DNA from: Phytophthora quininea
Taxonomy: Eukaryota; Oomycota; Peronosporomycetes; Peronosporales; Peronosporaceae
Direction: 5' to 3'
Length of the DNA stretch: 62,305 nt
Assembly (NCBI GenBank): GCA_011947345.1
Contig: JAAVTG010000706.1
Span: 1 to 62,305, forward strand
Part shown: piece after piece, positions 56,181 through 62,305 of the stretch
Numbering within the stretch: the first letter of the stretch is position 1
Layout of the letters: each line of letters opens with the position of its first letter
The notes under the pieces: model-generated
Databases searched by the model: none
The model's input: the letters and a program-made list of their open reading frames with translations, nothing else
Told to the model about the DNA's origin: nothing
Position numbers and translations under genes: made by a program

Positions 56181-56456
56181 TCGGCAACCGTTCCAAGGCC
56201 GCCATTCTCGATTCGGCGAAGCAACCCATCCTCCAGGCCACGCAAAACTTTCATCTCGTAGCGTTCCTCTTACCAATCTTAACAAGCACCATGTGATCCG
56301 TTCCGGCCTCGTTATACATCCGTTCGATTTGTTCTCCTCGAGTCACACGAAAATATAAAGCATCAATCATATACAATATGTAAGTAAGCCTCCACCGGTG
56401 CGTCTTATCCACGCTTACAGTAGTTCTCCAGTAAGAGACCTTGACGACAACTGTTC

Positions 56457-59400
56457 CTAGAACAGTATGTCGTTGTCTTCGGCGGCAATATTTGCATCAG
56501 CCAGCCGAACACTTCGCCGCAGTTCCGGCAGACCGCTCTCGCTGCGCTCAGCGTTCTCAAAGACCCGTATCATCACGTCGAAGGTAGGGCTAAGGGCGGA
56601 GGCAGCGATCCACCGAGTTTCGTACGTCGCCAGCAGAACTAAGTATTGTTTTTCTCGGCGCACTCGGCGCTTCGCCAGCATATCAACTACCGGGAGGCTG
56701 GCGTTTGTGAACGCAGTTTCTTCGTCTCCAATTGTACGTCTCTCGATGAAACTCGTTCCAGGCAAGTCCTGCTCGATCAGAGGGCCGGCGCCATCACTCC
56801 CTGGATCGGTCTCCACCCCTTCCGGGACTTCTGTAGGGAATGGTCGGCTCCAAAGTCCCCGGAACCGCTTTAGCCTGTTCACATTGACAGTTACAACACG
56901 GTCCGGGTGACTGGGAATCGCTATTCGGTAAGCGTTCTCGTTGACCGTTCCTACGACACGGTAAGGTCCATGCCAGGCAAAAGCTAACTTCTTTGACGTC
57001 CTCGTTCCTCTCTTTGCTCGAAAGAACTGGTACACCCACACGGGATCACCTACCGCAAACGCCACGGAGACCTGTTGTTCCAAGCGTCTCTCATGTCGAT
57101 CTTGAGCTTTAATCAGTTGCCGCTCTACTAGTCGTCGTGAATCCCGAAGAGATAGGTATAATTTCCGTCGATAATCAGCTACCTCGTTACTCCGCCAATC
57201 CTTCGAAGTGTTTAGGAACGCTAAATCCAAGGGCAATACTGGTTCTCGTCCGTAAAGTGAGAAGAACGGTGAGTCACCCAAAGCTTCATGGTAGGAGGTA
57301 CGGTATGCGAACAGAACTCTCTGTAAGTAGAGATCCCAGTCCTGTTGTGTTTCGCCAACATACATCTTCAGCATACCTATCAGCGTCCCATTGAACCGTT
57401 CCACTAGTCCTTGCGTCTGAGGATGGTATGCTGAGACAAAGTACTTCTTAATTCCAAGCGTGGTGTACAGGGACCGTGCCAGCTCGGACGTAAAGTTCGA
57501 GCCACGGTCGCTCAGCAAACGCTCCGGCACTCCATGTCGGGAAATGACCCCATCAATCATCACCTCAACAAAGGTAATGGTGTCCAGTGCCGCGACTGCG
57601 AACGCTTCGGCCCACCTGGTGAAATAGTCCACGAACACTAGGATGAACTTGTTGCCTCTCGGAGTTTCCTTCAACGGTCCAACTGCATCTACTACTAGCA
57701 GAGAGAAGGGCCCTCCGAGTTGTTGCACTGGCATTCGCTGCATGAGACCGTTACGCCAGGGCCGGTGCCCCTTTCCACTCCCGCACACTTGGCAAGAACG
57801 GACATACTCGGTCACATCGCGCTTCCATCCGTGCCAGTACGCGTGTTTCCTAACCTTATCGAGCGTTTTCTTCTGTCCCACGTGTGCCGCGAACACATCC
57901 GTGTGGCAGTAGTGTAAAACAGTTTCTATGAAGTCAACGGGGATAACAGGAACGGTTATGGACCGAGCATGGCCTCCAGCGGCCTTTAAGTGCACCTTCC
58001 TCATCAGGGCACCGTTCTCCACAGTGTAATGCGGTGCCATTTGGAGTGTTCTTGCGCGTAGCTGTGCGTCCAATGCCAGAGCTCCATCACGCAAGAATGC
58101 TACCAGCGCCTGTATCCATGGCGTTCTCTGTTGTTCATCCACAAACTTTTCACGATCTAATCCGAACTGGTCTATTGGCGAGGGCAATACATTGCTTGGA
58201 TCCTTCTGTTCTTCATCTTCTTGTTCCTCTTGCGGCGGTGGTGGTGGCGCTTCCGTCCCATCACTGTTCTCTACTTCCACCGCCTCCGTTAGCTCGCTCT
58301 CACTGCGTTCGGAACCGTTCCCTCGGAGTGTTCCACTCTCCCCGACTCGATCGAAACTCTGTTCTTCGGAAGAGTCGACTTCATTCAATAGATCCTGCAT
58401 AGTGACAGCGTTCACTGTAGCCGTATACAATCGCGACAATCCGTCGGCGTGCCCCATGGCCGTTCCTGGCTTGTGGGACACACGGAATCGAAGCTGTGAC
58501 AATTCCATTGCCCACCGTGCTAACTTAGCGTTGTCTGTACGGTTGTTAGGGCTGAACACCCATGTGAGGGCCTTGTGATCAGTATATAGATCGAACTCCC
58601 GACGGTCAAGGTAGCACCTAAACTTACGAGTCGTCCAAACAATTCCCCAGCACTCAATCTCGGACGTTCCGTTCACCTTGGAGATCCAGTTTCGCTGAGA
58701 ACCTATTAGCAGCTTACTCGCATACGCAATGGCACGATCGTTACTGTCCACCTCCTGCATAAGGCAGGCTCCGACCGCCAAATGCGAAGAGTCTACGAAC
58801 AGCTTGAAGCGCTTCGTGAAGTCGGGATATACGAGGATCGGTGGTTTCATCAGCCGTCGCTTCAGCTGCCGGAACGCTGACTCACAGTCCTCCGTCCACT
58901 GGAATCCCACACCGTTTTGTTTCAGTCTTTCGATAGGCGCCGAGATGGCGGCATATCCTGGGATGTATCTACGGAAGTAGCTTGTCAGGCCCAGGAACGC
59001 TCGCACTGTGTGCAAATCATGAGGTCGTTGGACGTTCAGCACTGCTTTGACCTTCTCCGGGTTTGGCAAAATTCCTGAAGGCGTCACGATATGACCGAGG
59101 AACGCTACCTGGTCCCTCCCCAGTGACATTTCTTCATCTTTAGCTTGAAACCCGCCGCACGGAACCGTTCCAAGACTTGACGAAGTCGAATGAGGTGTGT
59201 AGGGAAATCTTCGCTGAACACGACACAGTCATCGAGATAAACTAAGCATGTTCTCCACTTAAGATCCACTAAAACGTTCTCCATCAAGCGTTCAAATGCC
59301 GGTACAGCGTTGCACAGGCCGAAAGGCATCACCAACCACTCGAACAGTCCAAATTTACTCGTGAACGCTGTCTTCTCCACACTATTCTTTGCCATCGGAA

Positions 59401-60091
59401 CGTTCCAGTAACCAGAGGCGATGTCCATGGTTGAGAACAGTTTAGCGTTCCCCAACACATCCAATATGTCATCAATTAAAGGCATGGGGTAACAATCCTT
59501 TACCGTTACAGCGTTCAGGCGACGGTAATCAATGCAGAAACGGATTCCGCCGTCCGGTTTCCTGATCATCAGCACGGGACTAGCCCATGGACTCACGGAC
59601 GGTCTGATCAGCCCCAGATCCAGATATTGCTGGATCTCGGCTTCCATAACTTCACCTTCTGCCTGCGATACTCGGTACGGTCGCTGTTTCAGAGGGGAAT
59701 GGTCACCAGTGTCGATCGAGAACTCCAACAGATCCGTTCTTCCTGGTCTCTTCGAAGTCTCGACGAACAAGTCCTTGAAAGTGTTCAATTCCGCTGTCAG
59801 CAACCGTTGCTGTTCTTCGCTCAACTTGGAACCGGTAAAATCAACTTCCAGACCGTTCTCATCGTTCATTTCGAGGCCTGGCATTCGTTGTTGAGGACCG
59901 TTCTGACGAGCAGGAGCTCCCACTGCTCCAATAACTTCACTGACTGACACTCCGCCTGCTGCTGTCTTCTTACCATCCTCGGAACGCTCAATTTCGAAAG
60001 CGGACTCGGGAACCACGGTCACACCGGCCACTCTCGTACCTCGTTCTAGCACTACTTCTTCTGCTGAGGCGTTGCAAACTTCCACAAGCAC
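56457..60091 (-). CDS. pol: Gypsy-D pol: reverse transcriptase, RNase H, integrase
   Basis: RT: GIRFCIDYRRLNAVTVKDCY, FSTMDIASGYWNVPMA, LVMPFGLCNAVPAFERLMEN and CLVYLDDCVVFS (intact YLDD). RNase H: RFKLFVDSSHLAVGACLMQE, SEIECWGIVWTTRKFR and LYTDHKALTW. Integrase: zinc finger HYCHTDVFAAHVGQKKTL with CQVCGSGKGH, then LLVVDAVGPLKETPRGNKFI, LLSDRGSNFTSEL and AYHPQTQGLVERFNGTL (D,D,E set). A GPYRVVGTV module follows and the frame ends at 56457. The only break is near 59125, where KKCH must shift one base into LGRDQVAFLGH. Of all Gypsy copies here this is the best preserved. Confidence 0.92.
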
Positions 60092-60921
60092 CTTTCCTGG
60101 GTAACAGTACAGAGTGTTCTCGCGACTCGCACAGTCGGATCTAGTGTAGCTAAACCTTCGACGAGGACCGTTGCTTTGTCAGTCACCGCGGAGGGGACAT
60201 CCGCCACCACCAGAGCTTGACCGCCGGGTACCAGACGGATCGAGCTCGAAACTCTCGAGGTGTACGTCTCCTCGACGCGCGTGACTCCTAACTGGAACAC
60301 TTCGCCTGTGTCCTTGAGCGTCATTGTCCGGTCCTCAATGTCTACTACTGCACGAAACGCCGCTAGCGTATCCGTTCCAAGAACAGTGTCGATGTGCAAG
60401 TCCTCTGCAACCACGAACGGGAGTAACTTCTCCAGTGATCCCAGCCGAATGAGAAGGTCGATAACACCTCGAACCTTCAAAGGTGACCCTGCAACGCCGT
60501 TCAAATTCCCTTGGTACGGTCGCAACGGGGCCGAAGCACGCCCCAAGCGTTTTAGCACTTTTCGATCCACCAGACTCACTATAGCACCAGTGTCTGCAAG
60601 CATTTTCGCGGGCGTGTCTTCAATAAACCCTGCCGACACTGCCTCAACCCCGTCGACGCAGGCGTACTGGATGGAGCAGATCACTCTCTTACCACCCGGA
60701 ACAACGCTTGGACCGTTCTCGGCATCGTCTTGGTCAACCGGATCGCCGACTTCACACAGTCCAGCCCTACGAGGACGCGGCTGCTCGAGCTCTCGCTCCA
60801 CCATTTCCAGGTAGAGGTAGGGGTCGTCCTCAACTTCAGGGAACGGTCCCCGGTCGCTCAACGGTTCCGACTCAGTCACCCGCGGTGGACGGTCGAAAGT
60901 CACTCTCTTGGTCGGCGCCAT
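60052..60921 (-). CDS. pro: Gypsy-D aspartic protease
   Basis: The retropepsin core is visible: AKMLADTGAIVSLVDRKVLK has DTGA in place of DSGA, and LHIDTVLGTDTLAAFRAVVD is the ILG-type second motif. The N-terminal 100 residues are charged and Pro-rich. The end overlaps the RT frame by 40 bases in another phase (KFATPQQKK versus VEVCNASAEE), so either a programmed or an accidental shift near 60100 links protease to RT. Confidence 0.82.
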   Translation of the reverse strand: MAPTKRVTFDRPPRVTESEPLSDRGPFPEVEDDPYLYLEMVERELEQPRPRRAGLCEVGDPVDQDDAENGPSVVPGGKRVICSIQYACVDGVEAVSAGFIEDTPAKMLADTGAIVSLVDRKVLKRLGRASAPLRPYQGNLNGVAGSPLKVRGVIDLLIRLGSLEKLLPFVVAEDLHIDTVLGTDTLAAFRAVVDIEDRTMTLKDTGEVFQLGVTRVEETYTSRVSSSIRLVPGGQALVVADVPSAVTDKATVLVEGLATLDPTVRVARTLCTVTQERCLWKFATPQQKK

Positions 60922-61175
60922 ACGTGATTGTGGAGATGTAAGGGTTGACTCCTACGAGACTGTGGAGACGTAAGGGTCGACGCCATACGCGACTGTGAAG
61001 ATGCACGCCGTCCTCGAGAACCGTTTCTTCGGAGGATTTTGGTGACGATCATCGGGGCCGTTATCTCGTACACCTGTCGCGCTCGGTCCAAGACCTGTCC
61101 TAGCACCTCGTCTCCCATAACTAAGCCAGCCCGCCAGCAGTTCTCGCGCGCGCGCCTCGTCGAAGGCGGCAACTT

Positions 61176-62267
61176 CTACCTTGCCTCGCTCCGGGGGTAC
61201 ACCGTCGTCCGGTCTACAGGCTCTGCCGCGCTGGCGGCGGCGCCTTCGCAAACGAGATCATACACCAGTTGGCGCGCTAGCGAGCGCCACTTGTCGCGTC
61301 CGAGCTCCGCACGACCAATTCCGGCCACGCAAGCGACGACAACTTCATTGTCCAACGGCACCAGTAAGTTCTCTCGCACCGTGTCTTCGTCTACTGGAAC
61401 GGTCACCTTGGAACGTTTTTTAATCTCTACTTCCCCAGGGTCTAGATCCAGCCCCGGTGCTGGCGGATCCTCACACACAGTTCTCGCTTTGACCGCCAAC
61501 ACAGGCTTCGCTACAGACTCCACTGCCTTCCGGAAGTCGCGGTTCGCTCTCTTGGCCTCTTCGCTCTGTGCCAGAGTCTCGTCGAACCAAGTCAACCAAT
61601 ACTCCGGCGTCGACTGTTCCCCCGGTGAAGCGTTCCTTGTGCGCTCCAACACGTCCTCGGAGATCCCGAGGATCTCACTCAACTCGACCGTACTCGGCGG
61701 CTTCAAGCGTTCTGCGTTCTCCTTCATTCGGCGTTTGAGTGCGACCTCGTCGAGCGGGTATAACCGTTCCTCGATCTCTTTGTCGTACTCCTCAGGTTCT
61801 TCCTCAGCGGGACCTTCTTCACCCTGCTCCCACGCGTCCAGTTCTTCATCCGTGAACAATGGAGCGTGGTCCTCGATGGAAGGACACGGCTTTGCCTCAC
61901 CGTTCCGTTCCACGTCCTTCTCTACTTCACACCGAATTCTCGGCGTTTCTTCTTCGGCCGAATCCCTGGCCATTTCCTCTGAGTCTCTCCCCAACTCGGG
62001 CAACACCACCGAACCCTCTTTGCTCACCGTTCTCGTCCCTTTGCCGAGGTCCGGTTTTGACTCTGACGATGCCGTTAAATTCACGTCGACACTCGACCCC
62101 GAAGTCTTCACCTGACCATTCCTCCGCTCAGACGCGAGCGGCTTCGCCTCGCTGGCCTGAATGTTTGCTAGCAACGGAGCTGCCGAAGGAAAAATGGTTC
62201 CTTGACACTTGGTAGCCCCCGTTCCAGCGTCGGGTAACGGATCCCCTACCGTTCCCGTGTTTACCAT
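61176..62267 (-). CDS. Gypsy-D acidic gag-like frame (probably incomplete)
   Basis: 363 residues, strongly acidic in the middle (FTDEELDAWEQGEEGPAEEE). It has helices such as LYPLDEVALKRRMKENAERL and PEYWLTWFDETLAQSEEAKR and a LARQLVYDLVCEGAAASAAE end. The position upstream of the protease suggests gag or a leader domain; no zinc knuckle was seen. Shifted frames continue from 61176 to 60921 (DEVLGQVLDRARQVYEITAP), linking it to the protease. The first Met at 62267 lies 38 bases from the window edge, so more may lie outside. Confidence 0.55.
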   Translation of the reverse strand: MVNTGTVGDPLPDAGTGATKCQGTIFPSAAPLLANIQASEAKPLASERRNGQVKTSGSSVDVNLTASSESKPDLGKGTRTVSKEGSVVLPELGRDSEEMARDSAEEETPRIRCEVEKDVERNGEAKPCPSIEDHAPLFTDEELDAWEQGEEGPAEEEPEEYDKEIEERLYPLDEVALKRRMKENAERLKPPSTVELSEILGISEDVLERTRNASPGEQSTPEYWLTWFDETLAQSEEAKRANRDFRKAVESVAKPVLAVKARTVCEDPPAPGLDLDPGEVEIKKRSKVTVPVDEDTVRENLLVPLDNEVVVACVAGIGRAELGRDKWRSLARQLVYDLVCEGAAASAAEPVDRTTVYPRSEAR

Positions 62268-62305
62268 ACGACCGTTCTTCCCTGACGATCGACATTTCTT
62301 CTTCT

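Larger units (their letters stand above)
52840..62290. repeat. Dispersed short motif GAACG(G/C) / (C/G)CGTTC
   Basis: By eye about 70-80 copies in 9.5 kb, most often as ACCGTTC(C) or AGCGTTC, in both orientations. They fall in genes of both strands and in different codon phases. Chance expectation for either hexamer form on both strands is about nine. The count is a hand count, not a computed value. Confidence 0.65.
52830..62305 (-). mobile_element. Ty3/Gypsy retrotransposon family D with two extra genes (5' end outside window)
   Basis: Minus-strand order: acidic gag-like frame, protease, RT-RNase H-integrase, then an antisense gene on plus, then a membrane-protein gene on minus, then non-coding DNA. 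The whole stretch shares a dense GAACG(G/C) motif that begins at about 52838 and continues to the right window edge, which marks its extent. The 5' LTR is not in the window. Confidence 0.75.

Noticed and set aside
61039..62115. Plus-strand frame of 358 codons opposite the Gypsy-D acidic frame
   Set aside because: Ser/Thr/Ala-rich complement of the Glu/Ala-rich sense frame; no independent support.
1..62305. RXLR or crinkler effector genes
   Set aside because: Looked for because such repeat-rich regions often hold them; no frame has a signal peptide followed by the expected motif.
1..62305. tRNA, rRNA or CRISPR arrays
   Set aside because: No cloverleaf, ribosomal or direct-repeat-spacer pattern was seen.

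Overview
The window reads as a plant-pathogen-type oomycete (Peronosporales, Phytophthora-like). The reasons are short introns of about 60-75 bp with GT...AG ends and, in one case, a clear CTAAC branch motif; dense host genes; and a characteristic transposon set (Ty3/Gypsy, Ty1/Copia, MULE, hAT, PIF/Harbinger with a Myb/SANT partner, Tc1/mariner). No species can be named from the sequence alone.

Region 1 (1-15.1 kb) is a gene-dense host block: a nucleotide-sugar transporter (-), exocyst subunit Exo70 (+), an SMP-30/strictosidine-synthase-like propeller (-), a METTL2/6-type tRNA methyltransferase (+), a nucleoside hydrolase (-), a CYRI/FAM49 Rac1-binding protein (-), a very large probable ciliary protein with a receiver-like tail (+), an ADCK1/UbiB kinase (-) and ribosome-biogenesis factor EBP2 (-). 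Several of these conserved genes carry single-base frame breaks. Many of them would be repaired by adding one base to a short homopolymer, which points to consensus errors rather than gene death.

Region 2 (15.1-62.3 kb) is almost entirely nested transposons. A PIF/Harbinger remnant (16.5-17.7 kb) is cut by Gypsy-A copy 1 (17.75-22.1 kb, +). Gypsy-B (23.7-28.1 kb, -) has its 5' LTR split by a MULE (28,144-35,341; 10-bp target duplication, 110-bp inverted repeats). The MULE carries a transposase and a RING-finger gene, and its right end is itself split by a 3.8-kb hAT element (31,497-35,296; 8-bp target duplication). Gypsy-A copy 2 (35.7-41.4 kb, -), a Tc1/mariner fragment, a nearly intact Copia (43.3-48.2 kb, -), a decayed Gypsy-C (49.3-51.6 kb, +) and a large Gypsy-D (about 52.8 kb to beyond the window end, -) follow.

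The most interesting signals are these. (a) Gypsy-A has a gag-like reading frame on the strand opposite to pol, between pol and the 3' LTR, in both copies. (b) Gypsy-D carries two extra genes between integrase and its 3' end: an antisense basic/acidic protein and a four-helix membrane protein. It is also densely filled, on both strands, with a short GAACG(G/C) motif. (c) The MULE carries a RING protein with a SUMO-interacting-like motif and a second zinc knuckle.
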